Shown: piece by piece, positions 16,878 through 24,736 of the stretch
How positions within the stretch are numbered: position 1 is the first letter of the stretch
Layout of the letters: every line of letters starts with the position of its first letter
Source: an uncultured Clostridia bacterium
GTDB taxonomy: Bacteria; Bacillota; Clostridia; RUG12999
DNA length: 64,000 nt
Reading direction: 5' to 3'
Assembly: GCA_946555455.1 (NCBI GenBank)
Contig: CAMNSU010000007.1
Span: forward strand, 1-64,000
The notes under the pieces: generated by a model
Told to the model about the DNA's origin: nothing
The model's input: only the letters and a program-made list of their open reading frames with translations
Databases searched by the model: none
Translations under genes and position numbers: made by a program

Positions 16878-18122
16878 ATGATGCAAAATTATGAAGAGGC
16901 AAAAAAAGCGTATGCCGCAGTGGGAGTAGATACCGAAGCGGCGATTCAGGCGGTGCTGGATAAACCCATATCCATTCACTGCTGGCAGGGAGATGACGTC
17001 CACGGATTCGAGGGCGCAGGAGAACTGAGCGGTGGTATTGCCACAACGGGCAACTACCCTGGCTGCGCCCGCAATCCGCAGGAATTGATGGCGGACTTTG
17101 ATGTGGCGCTGTCCCTGATTCCGGGCAAACACCGTATCAATATTCATGCATCCTATGCCATCACGGAGGAAAAAGTTGACCGTGACGCGCTGAAACCGGA
17201 ACATTTTCAGGCATGGATAGACTATGCAAAGCAGCGCGGTTTGGGAATTGACTTTAACCCCACGCTGTTTTCCCACCCCAAAGCAGCGGACAGCTTGACG
17301 CTTTCCCATCCGGACAAAGAAATTCGCGACTTTTGGATTCGCCATGTCAAGGCGTGTCGGGAAATTGCCGCGTATATCGGAAAAGAGCTGGGAACGCCCT
17401 GCTTGAACAATATTTGGATTCCCGACGGATATAAAGAAATTCCGGCGGACAGACTCGGACCGCGTATGCGCCTGAAAGCGGCGTTAGACGAGATTTTTGC
17501 TGTGAAATATGACCCGAACTGCTTGATTGACTGCGTAGAATCAAAAGTGTTTGGTATCGGCGTGGAGGCGTATACAGTCGGTTCCAATGAATTTTATCTT
17601 AGCTATGCGGCAAAAAATGATATCTATTATTTACTGGACAACGGACATTTTCACCCGACGGAAATGGTTTCGGACAAAATTCCGGCGCTGCTGACCATGT
17701 TTGATAAAGTACCGCTGCACGTGACAAGACCTATGCGCTGGGACAGCGACCATGTGGTTCTTTTGCAGGACGAAGTGCGGGAGATTGCCAAAGAGATTGT
17801 GCGCAACGATGCCATGGATAAAGTGTTGATTGGTCTTGACTATTTTGACGCAAGCATTAACCGTGTGTCGGCATGGGTGGTCGGCGTGAGAAACATGCAA
17901 AAAGCGTTGCTGGAAGCGCTGTTGCTGCCGGGCGCGAAGTTGAAAAAATTGCAGGATACGGCACAGTTCTCGGAAATGATGATGTTAAGCGAGGAAATGA
18001 AGATGTTTCCTGTTGGCGCTGTTTGGCAAGAACTTTGCCGCCGCGCGGACACACCGGCAGGTATGGAGTGGTTTGATACTGTAAAACAATATGAAAAGGA
18101 CGTTTTGCTAAGCCGCGGATAA
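16878..18122 (+). CDS. rhaA: L-rhamnose isomerase
   Basis: The protein converts L-rhamnose to L-rhamnulose, the first step of rhamnose breakdown. It shows the family's conserved sequence throughout: PISIHCWQGDDVHGFE (about 30-45), INIHASYAIT, DFNPTLFSHPKA, WIPDGYKEIPADRLGPR and the metal-ligand region LLDNGHFHPTEMVSDKI. From the chosen ATG at 16878 it is 414 residues, matching the usual 415-420. Open frame continues back to a GTG at 16809, but AAAGG lies 11 bases before 16878. RhaB kinase and RhaD aldolase are not in this window. A terminator follows. Confidence 0.93.
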   Translation: MMQNYEEAKKAYAAVGVDTEAAIQAVLDKPISIHCWQGDDVHGFEGAGELSGGIATTGNYPGCARNPQELMADFDVALSLIPGKHRINIHASYAITEEKVDRDALKPEHFQAWIDYAKQRGLGIDFNPTLFSHPKAADSLTLSHPDKEIRDFWIRHVKACREIAAYIGKELGTPCLNNIWIPDGYKEIPADRLGPRMRLKAALDEIFAVKYDPNCLIDCVESKVFGIGVEAYTVGSNEFYLSYAAKNDIYYLLDNGHFHPTEMVSDKIPALLTMFDKVPLHVTRPMRWDSDHVVLLQDEVREIAKEIVRNDAMDKVLIGLDYFDASINRVSAWVVGVRNMQKALLEALLLPGAKLKKLQDTAQFSEMMMLSEEMKMFPVGAVWQELCRRADTPAGMEWFDTVKQYEKDVLLSRG

Positions 18123-18151
18123 CAGATAAAGCGGCAAGACGTGTATGAAAT

Positions 18152-18198
18152 AAAAAAGTAACTGCTGTTTCCGGAGCGAAAACAGCAGTTACTTTTTT
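18152..18198 (+). terminator. Terminator of the rhamnose operon
   Basis: A long stem of about 18 bp (18152-18170 with 18179-18198) with an 8-base loop ends in a T-run. It follows the rhaA stop codon by 30 bases. Confidence 0.9.
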
Positions 18199-18200
18199 TA

Positions 18201-18245
18201 GCAAAGGAAGTCTGAGCTCCGCACACGGAGTCGGACTTCCTTTGC
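18201..18245. repeat. Strong inverted repeat without T-tract
   Basis: A perfect 12-bp outer stem (18201-18212 with 18234-18245) plus an inner CTCCG/CGGAG stem. It directly follows the rhaA terminator and lies downstream of the broken nuclease gene coded on the other strand. No T-run follows on either side, so its role is unclear. Confidence 0.6.
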
Positions 18246-18346
18246 TGATAAATTGCGCTTGGCGCAGAAAAATTTTTTCAAATCATACAGGCTATAACAG
18301 CGGCACTTGGCATGATGCGCTGTTTAGTTGTCGAAAAGAAACTCTA

Positions 18347-18408
18347 TTAATCGTCAGCCAAAACGGAATCAAAACCAGATTTTTGCAGACGATTGTTTTT
18401 GTGCCTGT
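18347..18408 (-). pseudogene. Stranded C-terminal codons of the DUF262-HNH gene
   Basis: Read on the minus strand from the prophage edge, this segment continues the nuclease gene in frame: after the AGG codon shared with the target duplication come 18 codons (HKNNRLQKSGFDSVLADD) and a TAA stop at 18349-18347. Joined to 49469-50680 it restores a protein of 422 residues ending in CNRHKNN, a normal HNH tail. It no longer has a start or promoter of its own. Confidence 0.88.
18404..18408. repeat. Target-site duplication CCTGT (left copy)
   Basis: The 5 bp CCTGT abut the TGTA terminus of the prophage. An identical copy lies at 49469-49473. Five-bp duplications are the product of Mu-type transposition. 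Confidence 0.92.
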
Positions 18409-18459
18409 TGTAGCTTTGCACGCAAAATGAGAAAATTTTGCATATAAAATGAGAAAATT
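18409..18459 (+). repeat. Prophage right-end transposase-binding repeats
   Basis: From the TGTA terminus, two identical 14-bp sites AAAATGAGAAAATT start at 18424 and 18446, exactly 22 bp apart (two helical turns). The first 30 bases match the other phage end at 21 of 30 positions. These are the likely MuA-like binding sites of the end. Confidence 0.8.
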
Positions 18460-18463
18460 CTAT

Positions 18464-18518
18464 AAAAAAAACGGACGTTTAAACGGCTGGAAAAAGCCAA
18501 ATAAACGCCCGTTTTTTT
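18464..18518. terminator. Terminator at the prophage right end
   Basis: A stem of 14-15 bp (about 18464-18480 with 18502-18518, one mismatch) encloses an inner GGCT/AGCC hairpin and has A/T tracts on both sides. It ends the minus-strand XRE gene, whose stop codon overlaps it. Confidence 0.8.
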
Positions 18519-18732
18519 AATGGTTTTTGCTATTTGGAGTCCTCTCAATAATGTCAGTAATTTCGCATTGTAATACTTCGCAAATTCTGTCCAGGTGCTC
18601 CAAATTTACTCGTTCGACAAAATCATGATACCATTCATTTATCGTGCTTGGTCTGATACCAGTTCGCCGGGCGAGTTCTGCCTGATTGATACGTTGTTCA
18701 CCCAAAATACGTGATAAACAAATTTTAATCAT
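18517..18732 (-). CDS. Small XRE-family (Cro-like) regulator at the phage right end
   Basis: The 71-residue protein is a single helix-turn-helix domain: LSRILGEQRINQAELARRTGIRPSTINEWYHDFVERVNLEHLDRICEVLQCEITDIIE. The start at 18732 has AGGGG 7 bases upstream. The operator-like motif TTTGTTAGAAAATAAC upstream is also found in the immunity region at 47367-47382, so this gene may be controlled by the phage repressor or share its site. It is the last phage gene before the terminus, a place where Mu carries accessory genes. Confidence 0.85.
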   Translation of the reverse strand: MIKICLSRILGEQRINQAELARRTGIRPSTINEWYHDFVERVNLEHLDRICEVLQCEITDIIERTPNSKNH

Positions 18733-18783
18733 ATGCATGCCCCTGTATGTCATTGTACAACAAATAATGGAATTATAGTGGTT

Positions 18784-18814
18784 TTTGTTAGAAAATAACG
18801 CATTACGTTATTTT
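18784..18814. promoter_or_regulatory. Operator-like palindromes upstream of the XRE gene
   Basis: TTTGTTAGAAAATAAC (18784-18799, a GTTA-5-TAAC dyad) is followed by AAATAACG-5-CGTTATTT (to about 18814). The first motif is identical over 16 bp to 47367-47382 near the repressor gene. Confidence 0.6.
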
Positions 18815-18891
18815 ATCGTAGGAACATAGCAAGACAATCTTTTAGTTTATAATATTATATACTTAAAATTGTCAGTTGTCAAACATAACCA

Positions 18892-19653
18892 TTAGAAGTT
18901 TTTAATAATTATTTCTTGATAGGCGTTTTTACGAACACCCTTTGACAGATTATTTGAACGGGATATAGTTGTTATATTATATCCCTCATACATCTGACGT
19001 ATGGTGCTGTTATCATTATATGATAAAATAAAACGTCCTGTCAAGTCCTTTAGACTGTCTCGCAGCAGCATATGGTCATGTATAGTGAATGATACATTAT
19101 ACTCTCGTTCCGCACCATAATACGGTGGATCGCAGTAGAATAATGTGGTCGAACTATCGTAAAGCCGTATAATGTCTGTAAAATCTTTATGTTCGATGAC
19201 TACACGTTTAAGCCGCTGCTGTACCTCCGTTAAATAAGGAATAATGTCTACCACATTTTTACCACCGCTTGAAGCAAAATATTTATATTTGCTGCCGAAA
19301 CTCTCTTTTATAAGGAAAAAGAAACGTGCGGCACGTTGAATATCTGTCAAACCACCACCTGCCATTTGTGCGCGATAATCAGCAAACTGCTCCCTTGAAT
19401 TCAACATAAATGACAACTCTTTTTGAACCTCACTACAGTGGCATTTCACACACCGAAATAGATTTACTAAATCACTGTTTATATCGTTGTATACCTCTAA
19501 ACATTTACTTCCCGGACAAATTTTTCGGAATAATACCCATGCTGCTCCGCCAAATACCTCGACATATTTTTTCACTTCTTCCTGCGGAAACTCTCCTAGA
19601 ATTTTGTCCCTTAATAATTTTTTACCACCTAACCAGCCGATAAAACTGTCCAT
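18892..19653 (-). CDS. D12-class DNA adenine (N6) methylase
   Basis: The 253-residue protein has the alpha-group adenine methylase order: AdoMet motif I IGWLGGKKLLRDKI and VEVFGGAAWVLF near the N-terminus and the catalytic DPPYYG (about residue 170). It is a Dam-type, stand-alone enzyme that likely recognises a short sequence such as GATC. It would modify phage DNA against host restriction. Mu carries its own DNA-modification gene, mom, at the same right end, so the position is telling. The start at 19653 uses AAAGGAT eight bases upstream. Confidence 0.9.
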   Translation of the reverse strand: MDSFIGWLGGKKLLRDKILGEFPQEEVKKYVEVFGGAAWVLFRKICPGSKCLEVYNDINSDLVNLFRCVKCHCSEVQKELSFMLNSREQFADYRAQMAGGGLTDIQRAARFFFLIKESFGSKYKYFASSGGKNVVDIIPYLTEVQQRLKRVVIEHKDFTDIIRLYDSSTTLFYCDPPYYGAEREYNVSFTIHDHMLLRDSLKDLTGRFILSYNDNSTIRQMYEGYNITTISRSNNLSKGVRKNAYQEIIIKNF

Positions 19654-19703
19654 CTTTACATATCCTTTCACATGTTTTAGGGGCATGCGTAGGATTGTTA
19701 GAT

Positions 19704-20006
19704 TTACTTATCAATCCGTGAAGAACGGATTTTTTCCACGAATTCGTGAATCGGTGCTGCTCCGGCTGATAAAATCAGTCCGGTTACCGCCGTAGATACC
19801 AGAGGATACTGGGCGGCATAGCCCAGTATAGAAAACGCATCCAACCGGAAAGTAAAAGCAAATATCACGCCAAACAGAAGTGACCAGACGGGTGCTGGTA
19901 TGTATGCCATAATGCGTTCTCCAACAATCTTTTTAATAATTTCTACGCAAAATTGCACCAATGTTGCGAACAGCAGAATTAGCGTAATTGCCTGTGATGT
20001 ATCCAT
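19704..20006 (-). CDS. Phage holin
   Basis: The 100-residue protein has an N-terminal membrane segment (ITLILLFATLVQFCVEII), a second hydrophobic region (WSLLFGVIFAFTF) and a third (STAVTGLILSAGAA), then a charged C-terminus (EFVEKIRSSRIDK). Size, topology and location six bases after the amidase gene mark it as the holin that would let the amidase reach the cell wall. Confidence 0.82.
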   Translation of the reverse strand: MDTSQAITLILLFATLVQFCVEIIKKIVGERIMAYIPAPVWSLLFGVIFAFTFRLDAFSILGYAAQYPLVSTAVTGLILSAGAAPIHEFVEKIRSSRIDK

Positions 20007-20012
20007 AATTTT

Positions 20013-20723
20013 TCATCTCCTCAATAAATCTTGATATCTTTTTAAAATAGATCGAATATAATCGGCACGGGCAGAAGTATTGCCTGCCAGAACCTGCTCC
20101 CAGTATGCCATATTGTCTGTGGTTGTGACACCGTCTATCACCATGTTATTGACGGTATCGTCATAGCTGTACTGATTGGTCATCTCTAATGGAATACCTG
20201 CATATAGTTTGATGCCTTCTACGATTGCTGTGGAAACCTGATCCTGATAGTCATATGTTTTCATGATTTGTTCCTCCTGTGGATTGCTGATGAATCCCAG
20301 TTCTACAAGAACAGCAGGCATTTTAGTAAGTCGCAGCACAGCAAGATTATCTTGCTTGGTGTAGCGATTTTTGAATCCTGTACGTTCCACAATCTTTTGT
20401 AATATACAATCTGCAAGGCGGTGGTCTTTATCCTCACGTGGGAAGACCCACGCTTCGGTTCCACACGCCTCTGGTGAACTGCTATTACAATGAATAGAGA
20501 TAAAGATATCTGCACCTTTACTATTTGCAATTTTTGCCCTGTCATCTAAGGCTACAAACTGGTCACTATCTCGTGTCATAACTACATCAATACCACTATT
20601 CTGTAGTTTTACTGCTACCCGCATCGTCACGTCCAGCGCAACCCATTTTTCTTCTACCGTTGAACCAACCGCGCCAGGGTCTTTGCCACCGTGTCCTGCG
20701 TCAATACATACTTTCACAATCAT
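20013..20723 (-). CDS. N-acetylmuramoyl-L-alanine amidase (phage endolysin)
   Basis: The 236-residue protein starts with an Amidase_3 domain: the zinc ligands are seen in IDAGHGGKDPGA (His), the following WVALDV-adjacent glutamate, SIHCNSS (His) and the catalytic VELGFISNP glutamate. It cuts the amide bond between muramic acid and L-alanine. The C-terminal 60 residues (NMVIDGVTTTDNMAYWEQVLAGN...) resemble a small repeated wall-binding module. ATG at 20723 follows AAGGGGTG. With the holin it forms the lysis cassette. Confidence 0.92.
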   Translation of the reverse strand: MIVKVCIDAGHGGKDPGAVGSTVEEKWVALDVTMRVAVKLQNSGIDVVMTRDSDQFVALDDRAKIANSKGADIFISIHCNSSSPEACGTEAWVFPREDKDHRLADCILQKIVERTGFKNRYTKQDNLAVLRLTKMPAVLVELGFISNPQEEQIMKTYDYQDQVSTAIVEGIKLYAGIPLEMTNQYSYDDTVNNMVIDGVTTTDNMAYWEQVLAGNTSARADYIRSILKRYQDLLRR

Positions 20724-20729
20724 CACCCC

Positions 20730-21794
20730 TTAAATATTTATATATGCAGCACGAAAAGCAGTTGTGTTGCTCATTGCTACATTATCATCTTTTGAACCTG
20801 TCCCAATGTTAAATATACCACATTTATTTTTTCCAGAAGCGGTGCCACCACGAGTGAAATACGTTGGCGTTGAATCGACTATGTATATATACGCTTCGCC
20901 GTCTAAGTCTCCATAATCCTCTTTAGGGTTAGCTGGATATAACGCCAAATTTTTAAAGATATCCGGCACAGTTAAACCAGATGATACAACAATCTCCGAG
21001 AATGCACTTTGAGCGGGACCTTCATCGTAACTATGATTTACGCTTAACATCATATGATAATCGGCACTACTAGAGCGTCTATACCTCCATGGATTGCCCC
21101 CCGTTTTAATAAGCGAACCATCTCCATCTATCATGTGCCACATATCACTGCTTATTGTTTTATCAATTTGTGCCCCCAGCGCCGCATCATTATTTGGCAT
21201 AACATAAATAATTCCACGTTTGTGGTATATTCCAGCAACAAAATCAGCGTAGTTGCCGTTAAGATCATATATGCCAGCAATGGTGTGGTCGTGTGACCAT
21301 GTGACTGGACCCGTACCAGTTAAAGTATGTTTCGTATAGGCTGTGGGATTAACAAGCATCCCATGTTCATGTGGGAATCTATATGATTTACCATTATCAC
21401 TATTCCCGTGTGGCAAGGTACTGTTCTTTACGCACCATAAAGCAATTGCAGACCATTCAGCGTTTGTCATCACATGCCAACCTGTTCCTTTGTTTTCTGC
21501 ATAACTATACGCCTCAATCGGTTTAAAAACAGTCTTTGGTGTAATGCCTGGAAGCGAATATGCTCGGTTGTTATAAACCATATTTTGATACTTTGACACA
21601 TAAATTTCCGGTATTTCTGTATCTTGTACAATAAATGCTGGATGGGGCGTATGTGGCGCACCGTCTATAACTTCATCTAAGTAGAATTTTGGAATACGAA
21701 CCATAAGACTTGGCAATCCTACATCATCATATAGATAGACATTATTGGGCGCAAGGGACTGCACTGCTAAATTTGCAAGGTCAAAATGTTCCAT
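20730..21794 (-). CDS. Tail-fibre/receptor-binding protein with FGE-like C-type-lectin fold
   Basis: The 354-residue protein looks like phage tail-tip proteins with a formylglycine-generating-enzyme/C-type-lectin fold: IPEIYVSKYQNMVYNNRAYSLPG, then GTGWHVMTNAEWSAIALWC, the DLNGNYADFVAG motif and a C-terminal GIFNIG...TTAFRAAYINI. This fold is used to display variable receptor-binding loops. It lies between the fibre genes and the lysis cassette, the usual place for a receptor-binding protein. The start at 21794 has GGGAGGTG upstream. No reverse transcriptase or template repeat is seen, so variation by a diversity-generating element is not supported. Confidence 0.75.
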   Translation of the reverse strand: MEHFDLANLAVQSLAPNNVYLYDDVGLPSLMVRIPKFYLDEVIDGAPHTPHPAFIVQDTEIPEIYVSKYQNMVYNNRAYSLPGITPKTVFKPIEAYSYAENKGTGWHVMTNAEWSAIALWCVKNSTLPHGNSDNGKSYRFPHEHGMLVNPTAYTKHTLTGTGPVTWSHDHTIAGIYDLNGNYADFVAGIYHKRGIIYVMPNNDAALGAQIDKTISSDMWHMIDGDGSLIKTGGNPWRYRRSSSADYHMMLSVNHSYDEGPAQSAFSEIVVSSGLTVPDIFKNLALYPANPKEDYGDLDGEAYIYIVDSTPTYFTRGGTASGKNKCGIFNIGTGSKDDNVAMSNTTAFRAAYINI

Positions 21795-21796
21795 TA

Positions 21797-22135
21797 TTAC
21801 ACCTCCCAAAGGTATAGAATCACTTGACTTGTATCTAATGGTAACACATTCAACTGTTCTGATGTTCTGTTTTCTTCATCAGCCGCATTATCTATAGGCT
21901 CTTCCAACAATTCATATTGTGCGGCTGGTATAACGATTTGTGCCACATAATATAATCCGGTTCCAGTACCGATTACCAGCATATTATCCTTGTTCCGACA
22001 AATATCAATTGTTACATCCCAGTCCCGCCGATACCGTTCGAGATCAAGTGTGAGTTCACCATCATTAAATGATATTTTTGTTTTTGTCAATTTATATGGT
22101 ATTTTAGAACCATCGTTTTTATTAATCACTTGCAT
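21797..22135 (-). CDS. Small tail-fibre-associated protein
   Basis: The protein has 112 residues and is rich in beta-strand-like segments (ISFNDGELTLDLERYRRDWDVTIDICR; GLYYVAQIVIPAAQYELLE). It overlaps the end of the gene before it, and GGAGGT stands seven bases before its ATG at 22135. I do not recognise the family. Its place between fibre genes and the receptor-binding protein suggests a fibre tip, chaperone or BppU-like connector. Confidence 0.65.
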   Translation of the reverse strand: MQVINKNDGSKIPYKLTKTKISFNDGELTLDLERYRRDWDVTIDICRNKDNMLVIGTGTGLYYVAQIVIPAAQYELLEEPIDNAADEENRTSEQLNVLPLDTSQVILYLWEV

Positions 22136-22532
22136 TTTCCATACCTCCAATCACATAGTATTTGATTTCCGCCGCTGTTGCCGCTCCATCATAGCGCACC
22201 TTGAAACCATTTAATTGTTTGTCATAAAACTCTATTGTACCAGTGTACCCTACACAGCTTATTACATCAAAAATAACGATATAATCCAGCGTTCTGCGGT
22301 TCTGCACAAGCGCTACCGTTGCCATACTATTATTGAATGGATACTGTGCTGTATTGGTGAGAGACACTATTCCGGTTTCGATATCTGACTGCGATTTCAC
22401 CGCGGCAACATTTGATACAATCTGTTGTATAAGTGGATTTACCACCTTTTCAGCATCCACAGCATCACCCTGTTCTAACGCCCGAATAGCAGCGTTATAT
22501 GTTGGGTTATCCGGTATAATATAGTTTGCCAT
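22122..22532 (-). CDS. Phage tail-fibre region protein
   Basis: This 136-residue protein starts MANYIIPDNPTYNAAIRALEQGDAV, a helix followed by LIQQIVSNVAAVKSQ, typical of short trimeric fibre or baseplate-wedge connectors, and ends in a beta-rich domain (DVISCVGYTGTIEFYDKQLNGFKVRYDG). The family is not recognised. It is part of the left-going tail operon. Confidence 0.65.
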   Translation of the reverse strand: MANYIIPDNPTYNAAIRALEQGDAVDAEKVVNPLIQQIVSNVAAVKSQSDIETGIVSLTNTAQYPFNNSMATVALVQNRRTLDYIVIFDVISCVGYTGTIEFYDKQLNGFKVRYDGAATAAEIKYYVIGGMENASD

Positions 22533-22543
22533 GATTCCACCTC

Positions 22544-22933
22544 CTAAAATTCGTCGTCCACTGTAACAGCGAACAAAATACCATTATCTTTATACTTCGG
22601 TAAGGTATTCTGTATCGCACACAAGTCACCGTTTTCATCCAGCAATCCAATTTCAGATATTGCAATCCCCACCAACTCGTTTTCCGGGATGGTTACTACA
22701 TACCTCACAGTAGTCGGAATAGGATAGGTTACTGATTCAAGGGCATAACGTCCTACCTCATGATTGAGAGCGGTTGCGTTACCATCGGGCGGAATAATTT
22801 GCCCTGTGTCGTGGTTATATCCGCCATCGCCGAATGCCATGTGCGTAATTTTAGGTATGGTGGATACCGTGCCGGATGTTATCTTTGCCAGGTTGATTCG
22901 CCTGGTTGCGGTATGTGTTTTGGTTGCATTCAT
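22544..22933 (-). CDS. Phage tail-collar fibre protein
   Basis: The 129-residue protein resembles the N-terminal tail-collar fibre domain (DUF3751): LAKITSGTVSTIPKITHMAFGDGGYNHDTGQIIPPDGNATALNHEVGRYAL, then IPENELVGIAISEIGLLDENGDLCA. This domain fixes fibres to the baseplate in P2- and PBSX-like contractile tails. It overlaps the preceding tail gene by four bases. The variable fibre shaft normally fused to it is absent, so the following genes probably supply it. Confidence 0.8.
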   Translation of the reverse strand: MNATKTHTATRRINLAKITSGTVSTIPKITHMAFGDGGYNHDTGQIIPPDGNATALNHEVGRYALESVTYPIPTTVRYVVTIPENELVGIAISEIGLLDENGDLCAIQNTLPKYKDNGILFAVTVDDEF

Positions 22934-23697
22934 AGGTCTTCCTCCTCTTGTTCGGCGGCAAATTTTACGCCGCCGTCAAATGTATATCCGCCGTTGAACT
23001 TAATAGCCGATATCTTGGCAAGTTGCGCCTGTAGCTGCTGTGTATTATTGATTGACATACTCATATTGATACGCACTACATGGGCGCATTTCGTAGGCTG
23101 GGATAAAAATGGAAATGTCCCGTCAAATTTGCGCCGCCCATCAAAAAAGTATATATCCGCGCCAAAGTTATAGATACGGGTGGCGGCGCCAAACACAGGA
23201 ACATTAACCGTGAACTGGCTGGTGATGTTGTCCGTTTCAACCGCTGCCGCAACGCCAAACAATAAATGCGCCGGACGGATATCATGCAGCACGGGGATAA
23301 TTGACGCCAGTTGATCAGTTGGCGCACCGGGCGGGACGTGCACCGAAACCAGGAAGTAATACCGCGCGAAATACTCTATGATGTCCGAATCATATCCTGT
23401 CATAATCCGGACGATATCCTGCAAGTCGCGTGGGCGGTTGGTCTGCTTCATGTTCTTACGGATGATTAAGGTCTGCCGCCGTTGCTCCAGCGGCACTGTG
23501 TTGTTGACTGGGACGCCATATATCCGTTCTAGGCGCGGTATTTCGGTCGTCGCACTGTGAATGTGTAACTGTGCCGCCCGGTCCTGGATATGCGCCGCCA
23601 CACGGTCAAGTTCCGCCTGCTCTGTCTGGAGAAGGTCTGCCATGTCGGTCATGGCGAGCGTATGCGCTGGCAGCATGGACCTATCATTGACCGCCAT
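22930..23697 (-). CDS. Baseplate/tail protein of the YmfQ (DUF2313) type
   Basis: The protein of 255 residues begins MAVNDRSMLPAHTLAMTDMADLLQTEQAELDRVAAHI, then RRQTLIIRKNMKQTNRPRDLQDIVRIMTGYDSDIIEYF, which is the pattern of YmfQ/DUF2313 proteins that follow baseplate J in PBSX- and Mu-like phages (Mu gp48). The ATG at 23697 lies within the end of the baseplate J gene, with GGAGGTG upstream. A longer frame to 23802 is only overlap with that gene. Confidence 0.8.
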   Translation of the reverse strand: MAVNDRSMLPAHTLAMTDMADLLQTEQAELDRVAAHIQDRAAQLHIHSATTEIPRLERIYGVPVNNTVPLEQRRQTLIIRKNMKQTNRPRDLQDIVRIMTGYDSDIIEYFARYYFLVSVHVPPGAPTDQLASIIPVLHDIRPAHLLFGVAAAVETDNITSQFTVNVPVFGAATRIYNFGADIYFFDGRRKFDGTFPFLSQPTKCAHVVRINMSMSINNTQQLQAQLAKISAIKFNGGYTFDGGVKFAAEQEEEDL

Positions 23698-24736
23698 TGA
23701 TACGCACCTCCTGTAGCCTATAAAACTGTCCAGGCTCTTTATGCAGCGACACCTTACCACCGTTGACGGTATGGTCCGTGATATCCTGGACGCCTGCGAC
23801 ACCGAATATGATATCCGCCACGCGGTAATAACTTAATACGGCAGCAGTCCTAAATGGTAAAGATATTAGATATTTGCGGATTTCTTCCGCTGCTGCTTGT
23901 TGCACGTCAGCGGCACTGTATCCGTCGGCAAGGTCAACCGCTGCAGTAATTGATACATCAACCGAATCAGCAGGAGCAATGGTCACCTGTGCACCTGTGG
24001 GGCGGTTGTCCTCTATGTACTTTTTGACATTTTGAATAATAGTATCATCTGGAATACCATTATCATCCGACAACACGATCACCTTGACTGTACCACCACC
24101 TGCCCAGCAATCCAAACATTTGGCGTCCCCAACGCCCGGCACCTCCAGTGCCCATTGTTCATAATGGGCTATATTCCCACCCGTGATAGGACGCTGTAAG
24201 CGCTGTAAAAGCCGCGTGCGGTAGTGGTCGTCCGTCTCCGTGTCAGTGCCGCCAGTAAACGGCTGGTCGTTGGTAACGGACACGCCGCTAATCGTTGGAC
24301 GGAGCGTGTCCACCGTACCCGCTGCAACATTTCCGGCACTTCCTGCAGAAATGCAATGAGCAGGTGCGCGGCATGTACCATCCTCTGCTATAGCTGTCTC
24401 CATCTGTGTTTGAAATCCTACTTTATCCGCATAAGCTACTGTCCCGGCTGGGATGATGGTATCAGCTGAACCAGAAAACACCAATGTACCAACCGCTGCC
24501 CGTGCCTGGTTGCGTGGTAATTGCAGGTCATAGGCTGCGCGGTCCAGGTCTGCACCTGCTGCCGTATCTATAAAATATCGATCCGGTATCGTCTGGACTT
24601 CCATGGCAATCATCCGTGCAATCTCTTCGGCGACCGCACTTGCGTTGTCCATGGAAAACGTCCCCTCAATGGTGCTGGACGGGAGTTTTAATCCATCTTT
24701 TATGCGCTGTAAAATACCATTTGAAGACCAGTCCAT
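23684..24736 (-). CDS. Baseplate J-like protein
   Basis: The 350-residue protein matches phage P2 gpJ/PBSX XkdT. It has GTLVFSGSADTIIPAGTVAYADKVGFQTQ, a GGTDTETDDHYRTRLLQRLQRPITGGNIAHYEQWALEVPGVGDAKC core and C-terminal VADIIFGVAGVQDITDHTVNGG. It forms the wedge of the baseplate. Its start overlaps the stop of the DUF2634 gene upstream. Confidence 0.92.
   Translation of the reverse strand: MDWSSNGILQRIKDGLKLPSSTIEGTFSMDNASAVAEEIARMIAMEVQTIPDRYFIDTAAGADLDRAAYDLQLPRNQARAAVGTLVFSGSADTIIPAGTVAYADKVGFQTQMETAIAEDGTCRAPAHCISAGSAGNVAAGTVDTLRPTISGVSVTNDQPFTGGTDTETDDHYRTRLLQRLQRPITGGNIAHYEQWALEVPGVGDAKCLDCWAGGGTVKVIVLSDDNGIPDDTIIQNVKKYIEDNRPTGAQVTIAPADSVDVSITAAVDLADGYSAADVQQAAAEEIRKYLISLPFRTAAVLSYYRVADIIFGVAGVQDITDHTVNGGKVSLHKEPGQFYRLQEVRINGGQ

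Noticed and set aside
18242-18430. 62-codon plus-strand frame near the prophage edge
   Set aside because: It runs across the prophage junction and has no ribosome site; it is the shadow of the stranded nuclease codons.
20730-21794. Diversity-generating retroelement target
   Set aside because: No reverse transcriptase, accessory gene or second near-identical repeat was found in the prophage.
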